Part shown: positions 9,586 through 18,047 of the stretch, piece after piece | Layout of the letters: each line of letters begins with the position of its first letter | How positions within the stretch are numbered: position 1 is the first letter of the stretch | DNA from: Cloacimonetes bacterium UBA3900 | GTDB lineage: Bacteria > Cloacimonadota > Cloacimonadia > Cloacimonadales > Cloacimonadaceae | DNA length: 33,295 bases | Direction of reading: 5' to 3' | NCBI GenBank assembly: GCA_002391675.1 | Contig: DGFM01000050.1 | Span: 15,705 to 48,999, forward strand | Made by a program: the position numbers and the translations under genes | Notes under the pieces: generated by a model | The model's input: only the letters and a program-made list of their open reading frames with translations | What the model was told of the DNA's origin: nothing | Database searches by the model: none

Positions 9586-10794
9586 ATGAATTACGGACAA
9601 AGCTTTTCTAAGGTCACGAACGTGATGAAGTCATCACTCATCCGTGAACTGGTGGCTTCCACCAAAAACATCCCCGGTCTCATCTCATTTGCAGGCGGAT
9701 TCCCTGCCCCGGCAACCTTCCCCAAGGAACTACTGGCCAAGCTCTACCAGGAAGTGGTGAGCACGCAGGGCAGCGAAGTCTTGCAGTATGGAGCCAGCAG
9801 CGGCGACAGTCAACTGATCAAGGAACTGATCAAGTGGGAAGGATTTGACATCGAACCCAGCGAAGTTTTGGTAACCGTCGGTTCCACCAATGCTATCTAC
9901 AACTACACCCGCAGCCTCATCAATCCTGGCGATGTGATCCTGGTAGAAGCGCCCACTTTCTTGGGCTCTTTGGTGGTCTTTGACGCCTTGGAAGCAGAAA
10001 TCCAGAGCGTACCCATCGATGACGATGGCATTGATCTCAATCAACTGGAAAGCACCGTCAAAAAGCTGCGTGCTGCCGGTAAAAACATAAAATTCCTTTA
10101 CACCATCCCAGATTTTCACAACCCCGGCGGTGTGTGCATGAGCCTGGAGCGCCGTAGAGAACTTATCGCCTATGCAAACAAGGAAAACCTGGCTATCCTG
10201 GAAGATAACCCCTACGGACGCCTGCGCTTTGAAGGCGAGCATCTGCCCACTCTCTACAGAGTCATGAAAGAGGAATTCCCCGGAGTGAACGTCGTGAGCG
10301 AAACCGTAACCTTCTCCAAGATCCTGGGAGCAGGTATGCGTATGGCTTTCATCAAATCAGACAAGGAGATGATCTCAAAGATTGAATCCTGGCAGCAGAA
10401 GATAAACGTCACGCCGGATTGCGTATCCCAGCGCGTCACTGCCAGATTCCTTGCGGATGGCCATATGGAAGGGCACCTCAAGATGATCTCGGCATATTAC
10501 AAACCCTTCCTGGATCAGATGCTCAAGAGCCTCGAGACACATATGCCCGCAGAAGTCAAATGGACCAAACCACAAGGCGGCATCTTCCTCTGGATGGAGC
10601 TTCCTGAGCGCATGAACGCAGACGAGGTGTTCCACCAAGCCGCTGAAAAGAAGGTATCCTTTATCCCCGGTAGCAAGTTCTACCCAGAAGGACAAGAGAA
10701 GTTCAACACCCTAAGGCTCAACTTCAGCTATTCTTCTCTGGAACAGATTGAAGAAGGTATCAAACGCTTAGGTGAGCTCTTAAAAGGACTATAA
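9586..10794 (+). CDS. PLP-dependent class I/II aminotransferase (LysN/2-aminoadipate-like)
   Basis: A 402-residue fold-type I aminotransferase. Lys245 in TFSKILGAGMRM is the expected Schiff-base lysine. The segments FAGGFPAP, YGASSGDSQLI and PDFHNPGG are those of the MocR/LysN/Kat-II group of broad-specificity aminotransferases, here without any N-terminal DNA-binding domain. It probably moves amino groups between 2-oxoglutarate and aromatic, branched or 2-aminoadipate-type amino acids. The exact substrate is not decidable. An AAAGAGGT ribosome site lies 4 bases before the ATG. It is the last gene of the run starting at the threonine dehydrogenase. A consensus promoter begins directly after its stop codon. 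Confidence 0.85.
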   Translation: MNYGQSFSKVTNVMKSSLIRELVASTKNIPGLISFAGGFPAPATFPKELLAKLYQEVVSTQGSEVLQYGASSGDSQLIKELIKWEGFDIEPSEVLVTVGSTNAIYNYTRSLINPGDVILVEAPTFLGSLVVFDALEAEIQSVPIDDDGIDLNQLESTVKKLRAAGKNIKFLYTIPDFHNPGGVCMSLERRRELIAYANKENLAILEDNPYGRLRFEGEHLPTLYRVMKEEFPGVNVVSETVTFSKILGAGMRMAFIKSDKEMISKIESWQQKINVTPDCVSQRVTARFLADGHMEGHLKMISAYYKPFLDQMLKSLETHMPAEVKWTKPQGGIFLWMELPERMNADEVFHQAAEKKVSFIPGSKFYPEGQEKFNTLRLNFSYSSLEQIEEGIKRLGELLKGL

Positions 10795-10795
10795 C

Positions 10796-10824
10796 TTGAC
10801 ACAGGCATTGGCTGCGATTATATT
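10796..10824 (+). promoter_or_regulatory. Near-consensus sigma70 promoter
   Basis: TTGACA (10796-10801), a 17-base spacer, then TATATT (10819-10824): 11 of 12 consensus positions with ideal spacing. It starts one base after the aminotransferase stop codon and would drive the exported protein and prepilin peptidase. The ribosome site AAGGAG lies 7 bases before the ATG at 10859. Confidence 0.85.
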
Positions 10825-10858
10825 ATCCCTTAGATAAACTTGCCAAAGGAGCTAACAA

Positions 10859-11314
10859 ATGAAGAAACACGCTTTGATCGTATGTGCGCTGATCTTACTG
10901 AGCTTGCCACTCATGGCCCAGATTGATCTGCCCAAACCCAATTTCAGCCTGATGAACGCACCCAGAAGCCCACTCTTTGACGTCTCCAAGCTGAAGATGT
11001 CTCACAGCGTAGGCTTTGAAGCAGGTGCCTCAAATATGGGAGGCTTCTATCTCTCCCGTTATACAAACCACCTTAAATATAGCTTCAACCCCAAGCTTGA
11101 TCTCAAGCTCGACCTCAGTGTGATCAATTACGGTTCCTCAAACGCAAAGTTTAAACTCAATGACGATAATCGCAGCCAATTTGTGCCTGGCTTTACCTTG
11201 GACTACCATCCCAGCGACTCCTTCAATATCAAGGTGGAGTATCGCCAAGGTATGCCCTTAGGCTCTGGTTCCTGGTACCATCAAGACCCATACCGCTCTT
11301 GGTGGGACAAGTAG
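10859..11314 (+). CDS. Small exported protein of unknown function
   Basis: A 151-residue protein with a signal peptide (about 1-21, cleavage after LMAQ). I do not recognise a family. The mature part has alternating polar/apolar strands (KLDLKLDLSVINYG; FNIKVEYRQGMPLG), which suits a small beta-rich envelope protein, perhaps part of a barrel or periplasmic. It has no cysteine for lipidation at the cleavage site. It has its own strong promoter and a good ribosome site, and is followed 10 bases later by the prepilin peptidase gene, so the two are probably co-transcribed. A link to pilus or secretion biogenesis is possible but rests only on position. Confidence 0.65.
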   Translation: MKKHALIVCALILLSLPLMAQIDLPKPNFSLMNAPRSPLFDVSKLKMSHSVGFEAGASNMGGFYLSRYTNHLKYSFNPKLDLKLDLSVINYGSSNAKFKLNDDNRSQFVPGFTLDYHPSDSFNIKVEYRQGMPLGSGSWYHQDPYRSWWDK

Positions 11315-11324
11315 GCAGGCTCTC

Positions 11325-12092
11325 TTGACCGCCATCATCATAATCCTTTTAGCTATCTTCGGTGCAGCCTTAGGTAGCTTTTTTAATGTGCTTATCCACA
11401 GATTGCCCCAGAATAAGTCCATTATCAAGCCCCTGTCATCCTGTGCTTCTTGTGGATACAAGATCCCCTTTTACCTCAATATCCCTATCATCAGCTATAT
11501 CGTCCTGAAGGGGAAATGCAAGAACTGCGGCGCCAGCATCCATTGGCATCACCTGGTGGTGGAAATCATCACACCCTTGATCTTGATCGCCGTATTCTTT
11601 AGGTATGGCGCCAGATATAACCTTCATCATGTGCTCTTCTTCAAGTATGCCATACTCTGCCTGGTGATGATCCCCATCTTCTTTACGGATGCCTTACATA
11701 AGATTATCCCGCACGTGCTTTCCATCCCCTTGATTCCCATCGGGCTCCTGTTCAGCCTCCATCCTTTTTCAGACCTCGACTTCAAAAACGCTGCGATCAC
11801 TGCTTTGGTGGTATTTGCCTTTCTCTATATAATAGCGCTGCTCTATATGTTGATCCGCAAGCAAGCCGGTTTGGGCGGAGGTGACATCTGGCTGCTCACA
11901 GGCATAGCTACCTTCCTGGGCGCCCTGAATATGCCCTTCATCTTTATCTTATCAGCTTTATTGGGCATCTTGTGGTTTGTGATCTTTATCCGTGACCGGG
12001 ATCTCGAGTTTGCCTTTGGCACCTTTATCGCCGTAACCACCGTCTTTTGGGTCTTTGCCGGCGACCGGATAATCTCTCTTATTTGGATTTAA
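11325..12092 (+). CDS. pilD: Prepilin peptidase (A24 aspartic protease, PilD-type)
   Basis: A 255-residue multi-pass inner-membrane enzyme that cuts, and in many species N-methylates, type IV pilin-like leaders. The N-terminus has the family motif GSFFNVLIHRLP. Two zinc-type Cys pairs (CASC and CKNC) lie in the cytoplasmic loop. The catalytic Asp pair is Asp122 (FFTDALHKIIP) and Asp187 (GGGDIWL). The second motif is usually GxGDxKL; here Lys is Trp. The start is a TTG, chosen because the family motif begins about 17 residues in and no ATG lies nearby. Its last 14 bases overlap the end of the convergent folA gene. No pilin gene is visible in the window. Confidence 0.88.
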   Translation: MTAIIIILLAIFGAALGSFFNVLIHRLPQNKSIIKPLSSCASCGYKIPFYLNIPIISYIVLKGKCKNCGASIHWHHLVVEIITPLILIAVFFRYGARYNLHHVLFFKYAILCLVMIPIFFTDALHKIIPHVLSIPLIPIGLLFSLHPFSDLDFKNAAITALVVFAFLYIIALLYMLIRKQAGLGGGDIWLLTGIATFLGALNMPFIFILSALLGILWFVIFIRDRDLEFAFGTFIAVTTVFWVFAGDRIISLIWI

Positions 12093-12630
12093 TCAGCCTG
12101 CTACACATAGCAAGCAACTCTTCCCCGGCATTCTTTCTGATGGAGATGCTGGTGCTGAATTCTATCCCCACGCTTGAACTGTGTCTTTGTGATGTGATCT
12201 CGCTCCACTGCTCAGGATCATAATCCGGAAACCTCGTATCGCCTTCAAAGCTTGCCTCTACCCTGGTAAGATACAAGAGATCCGCTTTGGGAAGATACGC
12301 TTCAAACAACGCTCTGCCGCCGATCACAAACAACAGCTTCTCATTGCCTTGTGTAAGCTCTCTTGCTTTCTCTTCTGCTTCGTCGAGATCATCAAACAGC
12401 AAGACACCATCTGCTACTTGAAAGCTCTTGTCACTGCTCACCACCAAGGAAGTCCTGCCCGGAAGCGGCTTGATTCTCAGTGATTGATAGGTTTTGCGGC
12501 CCATCAGCAAGACGTGTCCCATGGTGCTTTGGGTAAAAAACTCCATCTCTTCGGGGATACTCCAGGGCAGCACTCCATCCTTGCCGATGATACCCTCTGG
12601 ATCCATTGCCGCAATGATGGCAATGATCAT
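12079..12630 (-). CDS. folA: Dihydrofolate reductase
   Basis: The product reduces dihydrofolate to tetrahydrofolate with NADPH. Family marks are the N-terminal strand MIIAIIAAM, GIIGKDGVLPW (substrate loop), the MGRKTYQS nucleotide-binding stretch, PGRTSLVVS and FVIGGRALFEAYL. I place the start at the ATG at 12630 because it gives the usual DHFR N-terminus. A TTG nine bases further up is also in frame. A GGGAAG ribosome site lies 10 bases before the ATG. The start is one base past the mlaF stop codon, so it is the last gene of the lipid-transport operon. The C-terminal tail (from about IRKNAGEE) is longer than usual. Its 3' end overlaps pilD by 14 bases in the opposite direction. Confidence 0.9.
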   Translation of the reverse strand: MIIAIIAAMDPEGIIGKDGVLPWSIPEEMEFFTQSTMGHVLLMGRKTYQSLRIKPLPGRTSLVVSSDKSFQVADGVLLFDDLDEAEEKARELTQGNEKLLFVIGGRALFEAYLPKADLLYLTRVEASFEGDTRFPDYDPEQWSEITSQRHSSSVGIEFSTSISIRKNAGEELLAMCSRLIKSK

Positions 12631-12631
12631 C

Positions 12632-13387
12632 TTATTCAAACTTCCCTACTTCAAAGAAGGTATCTATCTCTGGGATGCGAGCCACCCGCGCCTCATCCAG
12701 TGTGCCCTGGAACAGCAGTCTCCCTGCATCCAAAAACAAGACCCTGTCCGCCACTCTATGGATGGACGCCAGCTCGTGCGTCACCATCACGATGGTCATA
12801 TTCAGCTGGGATTTGAGGTCTAAGATCAGCTCATCCAAAGAAGCGGAAGTGAGGGGGTCCAGACCTGCTGAAGGCTCATCACAAAAGAGGATAAGAGGAT
12901 CCATGATCATGGCCCGGGCCAGTCCTGCTCTCTTCTTCATGCCGCCAGACAGCTCAGAGGGCAGAAGATGTATAGCGTGTGAGAGGCCCACCAGATTCAG
13001 CTTTACCCGGATCATCTTCTCGATTATCCTGCGGCTCAACTTAGTGTGCTGCTCCAGGGGAATGGCGATATTATCCATCACCGAGATAGAATTCAGCAGA
13101 GCCCCGTTTTGAAAGAGCATTCCCACCTTCTTGAGCATATTGTTAAACTCTATTTCATCGAGTTCAAGTATCTCGGTATCCCAAAACTTTACACTTCCCT
13201 CAACCGGTTCATGCAGCCTCAGCATATTCTTCAGCAGCGTTGTTTTTCCACAGCCGCTGGCTCCCAGGATCACAGTCACCTGTCCCTCATAGATATCCGC
13301 ATTGATGTCATGCAGGACCGCTTTCTCGCCATATTGCGCCTTCAGATTTCGGATCGTGATGATAGGTTTGACTTCTTGCATAGCCAT
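12632..13387 (-). CDS. mlaF: Mla-type lipid ABC transporter ATPase
   Basis: A 251-residue ABC ATPase: Walker A GASGCGKTT (42-50), Q-loop LFQNGALLNS, signature LSGGM, Walker B LILFCDEP and the switch His in MVTHEL. The sequence around the Q-loop (FQNGALLNSISVMDNIAIPL) is characteristic of the MlaF/Ttg2A branch. It powers the MlaE-type permease to move phospholipid between inner membrane and MCE protein. Its ATG overlaps the permease stop codon by one base, consistent with equal expression of the two subunits. Confidence 0.9.
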   Translation of the reverse strand: MAMQEVKPIITIRNLKAQYGEKAVLHDINADIYEGQVTVILGASGCGKTTLLKNMLRLHEPVEGSVKFWDTEILELDEIEFNNMLKKVGMLFQNGALLNSISVMDNIAIPLEQHTKLSRRIIEKMIRVKLNLVGLSHAIHLLPSELSGGMKKRAGLARAMIMDPLILFCDEPSAGLDPLTSASLDELILDLKSQLNMTIVMVTHELASIHRVADRVLFLDAGRLLFQGTLDEARVARIPEIDTFFEVGKFE

Positions 13388-14469
13388 TATCCCAGATAGA
13401 AGAGGCTAAACAGCGCATCAGTAATAACCACGGCAAAGATAGACGCAACCACGCTCGCCGTAGTGGCTTTGCCCACTCCCTCGGCACCGCCTTTGACTCT
13501 GAAGCCATAGTGGGCACCGATGATCACTATCAACCAGGCAAATACAATGCTCTTGCTCATCGAGATCACAATATCTTTGAGGGTGATGATATTGATACTT
13601 CTTGTGATAAAGGTGGTCACGCTCAAATCAAGCATCTGCAAGCCGATAAAGATGCCTCCAAGCTCAGCCACGATGATGGAAAAGATCACCAAGAGCGGCA
13701 TCACCACTGTGATAGCATGAAATTTGGGCACCACCACATAGCGTATCGGATTGAGAGCCATCATCCTCAGGGCGTCGATCTCTTCAGAAACCTGCATGGT
13801 TGCTATCTCAGAAGCTATCGCAGAACCGCTCCTCCCTGCCACGATGATGGCCGTGATCAAAGGCCCCATCTCCCGCACCATAGTGATGGCCAACAGGTCT
13901 GGCAGAAAGACGTTACCGCCGTAGATCTTCAGCTGAGCTGCGGCTTGCAGGGAAAGGATGAAGCCTATTATGAAGGAAAGCAGCGCTATCACAGGCAAGG
14001 CATCATATCCGAGCTGCACTCCTGCACTGGTGAAACTGCCCTTTTTCTGGCCTTTTCTATCGAAAACACCTACAACTGCCCACCAGCAAATCTCGCTACT
14101 GAGAAAGACGGCATCTTTAAGCTGCAGCCAGGCACCTTCCACCTTCTCACCAATGCTCTCAAAGATAGACACTTTGGCAGGCTTTTCCACCTCGTCAGCC
14201 CGATCCGCAAAGGTCTGCATGATCTTCAGCATGGGCAATGGCGCTGCGACCACCGTCAGCTGCGGATTCTCCTCTTCCAAATCCTGCCTCAAACACTCCA
14301 AAAAGGCCACACCGGCACTATCCAAGCTCTCGATTCCGCTCAAATCCAGGCTCTGCACCTCACCCCGGCGCATGAGATGCTGCACCTCTTTCTTCAGCTC
14401 TGGAACCGTATTCCGGTCTACCACGCCCGCAACGATCAGTTTGGAGGATTCAAGCTTGATATTATCCAT
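13387..14469 (-). CDS. mlaE: STAS-MlaE fusion: lipid ABC transporter permease
   Basis: A 360-residue protein. Residues 1 to about 95 form a STAS domain (LDLSGIESLDSAGVAFL), the kind found as separate MlaB in E. coli. Residues about 140-360 are the MlaE permease with several membrane segments and the conserved stretch VREMGPLITAIIVAGRSG followed by EIATMQVSEEIDAL. Fusion of the cytoplasmic regulatory STAS domain to the permease occurs in other phyla and replaces MlaB. It follows the lipoprotein gene by two bases and overlaps mlaF by one. Confidence 0.9.
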   Translation of the reverse strand: MDNIKLESSKLIVAGVVDRNTVPELKKEVQHLMRRGEVQSLDLSGIESLDSAGVAFLECLRQDLEEENPQLTVVAAPLPMLKIMQTFADRADEVEKPAKVSIFESIGEKVEGAWLQLKDAVFLSSEICWWAVVGVFDRKGQKKGSFTSAGVQLGYDALPVIALLSFIIGFILSLQAAAQLKIYGGNVFLPDLLAITMVREMGPLITAIIVAGRSGSAIASEIATMQVSEEIDALRMMALNPIRYVVVPKFHAITVVMPLLVIFSIIVAELGGIFIGLQMLDLSVTTFITRSINIITLKDIVISMSKSIVFAWLIVIIGAHYGFRVKGGAEGVGKATTASVVASIFAVVITDALFSLFYLG

Positions 14470-14471
14470 CT

Positions 14472-16640
14472 TTAGTAAAAGAGCGACAGCCTCAGGTATG
14501 ATCCATAGTTATAGACCAGCCAATCCCTACGCACTTTATCATATTCCACATTAAAGTTGATATCCATGGAGATATTCCGATAAAGCTTGATATTGAAGCG
14601 CGTCTCGCTCTGCAGTCTCGGCGCCCTGTCTATCTTCGTCATGGGGAAAAGTACGTCTATACTGGAGTTGATGGTAAGAAACTTCAGCAGATTGACCGCA
14701 GATAAGACCAGCGTGCTCTCGATACCATAATCGTTGGTCGAGCCATCTTCCATATAGATTTCATAGCGCAAGGTATCTCCCGGTATCTGGCTGGCTAAGT
14801 TACTGCCCAGCAAGGTGAAAGAGCGTGTGTTGATATCTTGTTGCCAGCCATATCCGCCCCGGATGCTGGCCGTGATTTTGGGATTTGGCACCCATCTATA
14901 GGTGATGCCCACTCCTTCTTTCAGCCTGAGTGGATAGAGCGCAACCTTGGTGCGCACCCGGCTTTGATCTGTGCCCAAAAAGAGCGTATCGCCCTGTGCA
15001 TCCCGCAGGATCACATTATGATTTTCGGCAAAATGTTGTGTCTCGTCAAAGAAATGCGTGGTCACATCCGCACGTCCATAGAAGGAGAAGTTTCTAAAAA
15101 ACTTGTTCTTTCTCAGCGGTGTGTAGAGCAGGACGTTCTTGAGCGAATAGGTATCCGGATTTACTTTGAGATCGGAATTTGAATCCAGCTTCAGGCCCAC
15201 GCTATAGACGCTCCGCCCCGTATAGTGGAGCGACTTGTGTTTATGGTCGAAAATGTTTTCCGTACGTCCCACCAGCGAAATATCATAGACAGGCTCGTCT
15301 TTATTTACATCGTTGCTTGCCATCACATTAAAGTCCAGATAGATTGCACCTTTATGCTTGTCTTTTCTACCCAGAGCCAATTCTTTATTCCCCAGAAGCC
15401 CTGCACCCATCATATAGTTACGTTCTCCGGAAGGATCCACAACCACTGTCAAGAGGCGGCTGTCTCCCTTATTGAGGGCCACTGTGGTGAAGTCTCTCAG
15501 CTCGTTCCAATGCCCGCCGCCCAATTTCATCATATAGGTTCCCGGAGGCAGGATCCACACTTTCTCTTTCTGGCCAAAGTCTTCATCGCCCAAGCTGGTA
15601 TCGGAACCGTAATAGTAGTAGTCATATTCATCCAGGAATTTTCTCCAGAGGTTATAGCCCAATCTCACCTTGTTTTTGCTCTGATCCTGGATCAGCACGA
15701 TCAGCTCTGCCCACTCACCTTTGACTGTGGTGCGCATCTTGGGTTTGACCTCCACATAGACGGGATACTCTTGATTGTCGCCCAGGAGCAGCTTATATCT
15801 GCCGGCTTTCAAGGTTTCAGGAACGCCGAAGATACCTTCTTTCCGGGGTGCCTCCTCATCTTCCAAATCAAAGTAGGTATAATGCACTTCCGCTTCGGTA
15901 TCAAATCCCAGCTCCAGCAGCATCTCTCCATCCCAGGTTTGAGAATCCACGATCTGAGTCTGTACGCCCAAAAACCTCTGGATGGGATCATCAGAGTATT
16001 TGGGATATTCGGTAGGGATGGGCTTATCTTCCAAAAACAATCTGCATCTGGCAGCAAAGATATCCGTCGCCTCCATGATCATCTCATTATAAGTCTCCAC
16101 CAGTTGCACCACATCGTTGGGCGGCACCGGCTTGTGCGTATCGTATAGATAATTTACCAAGATGCGGTTTGTGGAAGCCTCTCTCAGCTTAAACTCCATC
16201 CTGATATACGCCTTCGGCTGCTCAGTCTCCACCCTTTCTATGTTCACAAGCGAAGTTTCCAAGTAGTAATCGGGCGACATATCACCAGTGTTTCTATCCA
16301 CTTGCTTGAACATATTGTAGGCTTTGAGCCTCTGCACTATCAGGTTTGGGACGGCATCTGTGAGGCGGTTGGCCCACAAATCCCAGGGCATATATGAAAT
16401 CCTGGAAAAGCCTTCCTTCACCACCAGTTGGCTGCGACTATAGGTGCGGACTACATCTGTATCAAACACCTCACAGGTCTTTCCAAAAGGCTCAGTCATC
16501 TTTAGCGATGGGTTTTCAGAAGCTTTCTTATAATCCAAGATGTAATACTTGGTAGTGATCCTGTCCACTTTGGTAAAACAGCCGCTCAAAAGCAAGGCCA
16601 GAAGTGGCAGGACGAGAAGGGGTAAATGTTTTGTTTTCAT
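14472..16640 (-). CDS. PqiC-like lipoprotein fused to a probable outer-membrane beta barrel
   Basis: A 722-residue lipoprotein with lipobox LLSGC (Cys21). Residues about 22-205 look like the ABC-type transport auxiliary (PqiC/DUF330-like) lipoproteins: an early KYYILDY, then a stretch ending in amphipathic helices. Residues about 205-420 are a beta-rich middle domain with a Tyr-rich loop (DEYDYYYYGSD). Residues about 430-722 consist of many alternating amphipathic strands separated by short turns and end LRLSLFY, an aromatic C-terminus as used by outer-membrane barrels. The gene sits between the MCE gene (12 bases upstream) and the permease (2 bases downstream), so it very probably belongs to the same transporter. 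I infer that it anchors the pathway at the outer membrane. The domain split is by eye and the family call for the N-terminus is moderate. Confidence 0.72.
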   Translation of the reverse strand: MKTKHLPLLVLPLLALLLSGCFTKVDRITTKYYILDYKKASENPSLKMTEPFGKTCEVFDTDVVRTYSRSQLVVKEGFSRISYMPWDLWANRLTDAVPNLIVQRLKAYNMFKQVDRNTGDMSPDYYLETSLVNIERVETEQPKAYIRMEFKLREASTNRILVNYLYDTHKPVPPNDVVQLVETYNEMIMEATDIFAARCRLFLEDKPIPTEYPKYSDDPIQRFLGVQTQIVDSQTWDGEMLLELGFDTEAEVHYTYFDLEDEEAPRKEGIFGVPETLKAGRYKLLLGDNQEYPVYVEVKPKMRTTVKGEWAELIVLIQDQSKNKVRLGYNLWRKFLDEYDYYYYGSDTSLGDEDFGQKEKVWILPPGTYMMKLGGGHWNELRDFTTVALNKGDSRLLTVVVDPSGERNYMMGAGLLGNKELALGRKDKHKGAIYLDFNVMASNDVNKDEPVYDISLVGRTENIFDHKHKSLHYTGRSVYSVGLKLDSNSDLKVNPDTYSLKNVLLYTPLRKNKFFRNFSFYGRADVTTHFFDETQHFAENHNVILRDAQGDTLFLGTDQSRVRTKVALYPLRLKEGVGITYRWVPNPKITASIRGGYGWQQDINTRSFTLLGSNLASQIPGDTLRYEIYMEDGSTNDYGIESTLVLSAVNLLKFLTINSSIDVLFPMTKIDRAPRLQSETRFNIKLYRNISMDINFNVEYDKVRRDWLVYNYGSYLRLSLFY

Positions 16641-16652
16641 AATATGCTCTTT

Positions 16653-18017
16653 TTAGTTTCCTCTGATGATGATCGAGGGTTGTTCGGCAATCTGCCTCGA
16701 AAACTCGTTCAGGTTTGCCGTTGCTTCCCTGAGGGATTCCATGGTTTCGTTGATATTGGCCCTGTTCCTCAGGATCATTCTATCGATGTTGCCGATCGCC
16801 GTTGAGGTCTTATTCAGCGTCACCACCAGCTCGCTCACCAAGTCTTTCATATTCACCTCTGTGAGCTTGGCCGATATGCTGTTCAGATTGCTCACAATCC
16901 CCTCAAAATCGTCGGATTCCAGGAGTTGGTTCACTCTGCTGATACTTTTATTTACCTCAAGGCTAAGTTGCGCTATCTCTCTGGTGGCCAGCAAGATCAT
17001 CTCATTGGAATTGTCTCCAACCTGGTTCAACTGCCTGCGTGCGTCCACCAGCAGCGCATTGGTATTTGTGTTGATCTCGTTGAGGCTGCCATCCAAGGTC
17101 GTGGCCAATCTATCCAATTCCGCATTCAGATTGGTCAGCAGATCGTTCAGTCCTTCAGTGGTCGCCACGCTTATGCTGTCCAGGACGGTGGTGGTTGAGC
17201 CGGTGAGAATATCAAGTTTCTCAGCCACATCGTCACTGAGGCGGTTCATCATCCTGTTGGCGTTGTCGCTCACGCTGCTGATATTGGTGGTTGCACTATC
17301 CGCAAGCTGCCTGATGCTGCTATCGCTGGTTTCGGCGATCATATTCACATTTTCCACAAAGGTATCCGTGATGCGCGTCAAGGTTACGTTCAAGTCATCA
17401 GCGAGCACTGCCACGCTATTTGCCACCTTATTGAGCGAGACCATAGTAGTGCCCAGATTCTCCCTCGTATCGCTCAGCAGCATGGAAGTTTGTCTGAGGA
17501 TTTCAGCAATGTTGCGCCTGTTTTCCTCGTCCGTCATTTTATTGATATTAGCGGCAATCTGGTCTATTTTTTCCGTGATGGATAGCGCTCTGTCGCTGAT
17601 ATCATCGATCATTGAGGAGCCAGTCTTGATGAAGCTTTTCGGTTTGAGCAGGGCCGATTCGTTTGTTCCGGGTGAAATCTCCACTGCCTTCACTCCCGTG
17701 ATGCCCACAAAGATCAGGGTTGCCGTAGCATCTTCCTTGATAGGTGTGCCCTTATCTATTTTGATGGTAAGGATCACCTTGTTCACATCTTTGGGGTCTA
17801 TCTTGATGGCTTCCACCCGGCCCACCTTGATGCCGCGGAAGTTTACCGCGCCACCCACTTGCAAGCCTTGCACGGAGTAATTTTCAAAACTGATGTAGTA
17901 TGTGTCTTTGCGTTCTACCAATTGGTTCCCTGCTACAGCTATCAAAAAGCCCAAAAGCAGGATGGAACCTACCGTGACAAACACACCTAAACGAACCTTT
18001 TGTGCCTTGGATAACAT
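16653..18017 (-). CDS. mlaD: MCE (MlaD-like) protein with long coiled-coil tail
   Basis: A 454-residue protein with one N-terminal membrane helix (about 10-30), an MCE domain (about 35-118: VQGLQVGGAVNFRGIKVGRV, then VGITGVKAVEISPG) and about 330 residues of alpha-helical, heptad-rich sequence with no proline until near the end. It ends PSIIIRG, a tail seen in other long MCE proteins. MCE proteins form hexameric rings that pass lipids, and long helical tails can build a tube or needle across the periplasm (known for PqiB-like proteins). E. coli MlaD is only about 180 residues. Start ATG with a weak AGTGAG site; it is 30 bases after the upstream gene. Confidence 0.9.
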   Translation of the reverse strand: MLSKAQKVRLGVFVTVGSILLLGFLIAVAGNQLVERKDTYYISFENYSVQGLQVGGAVNFRGIKVGRVEAIKIDPKDVNKVILTIKIDKGTPIKEDATATLIFVGITGVKAVEISPGTNESALLKPKSFIKTGSSMIDDISDRALSITEKIDQIAANINKMTDEENRRNIAEILRQTSMLLSDTRENLGTTMVSLNKVANSVAVLADDLNVTLTRITDTFVENVNMIAETSDSSIRQLADSATTNISSVSDNANRMMNRLSDDVAEKLDILTGSTTTVLDSISVATTEGLNDLLTNLNAELDRLATTLDGSLNEINTNTNALLVDARRQLNQVGDNSNEMILLATREIAQLSLEVNKSISRVNQLLESDDFEGIVSNLNSISAKLTEVNMKDLVSELVVTLNKTSTAIGNIDRMILRNRANINETMESLREATANLNEFSRQIAEQPSIIIRGN

Positions 18018-18047
18018 GATTTACTCACTGTTGTTGTAAAGTTTGTC

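Noticed and set aside
13510..14475. 321-codon open frame on the + strand
   Set aside because: Antisense to the STAS-permease gene; His/Asp-rich product with no recognisable domain.
15225..16148. 307-codon open frame on the + strand
   Set aside because: Antisense to the lipoprotein-barrel gene, His-rich from reversed codons; no support.
17000..17700. Possible repeat array in the MCE tail
   Set aside because: The similarity between segments is heptad-level amino-acid bias (Asn, Leu, Thr), not a DNA repeat.
16666..17880. 404-codon open frame on the + strand
   Set aside because: It lies entirely antisense to the MCE gene, has a low-complexity Ser/Leu/Thr composition from the coiled-coil reading, and has no ribosome site or family motif.
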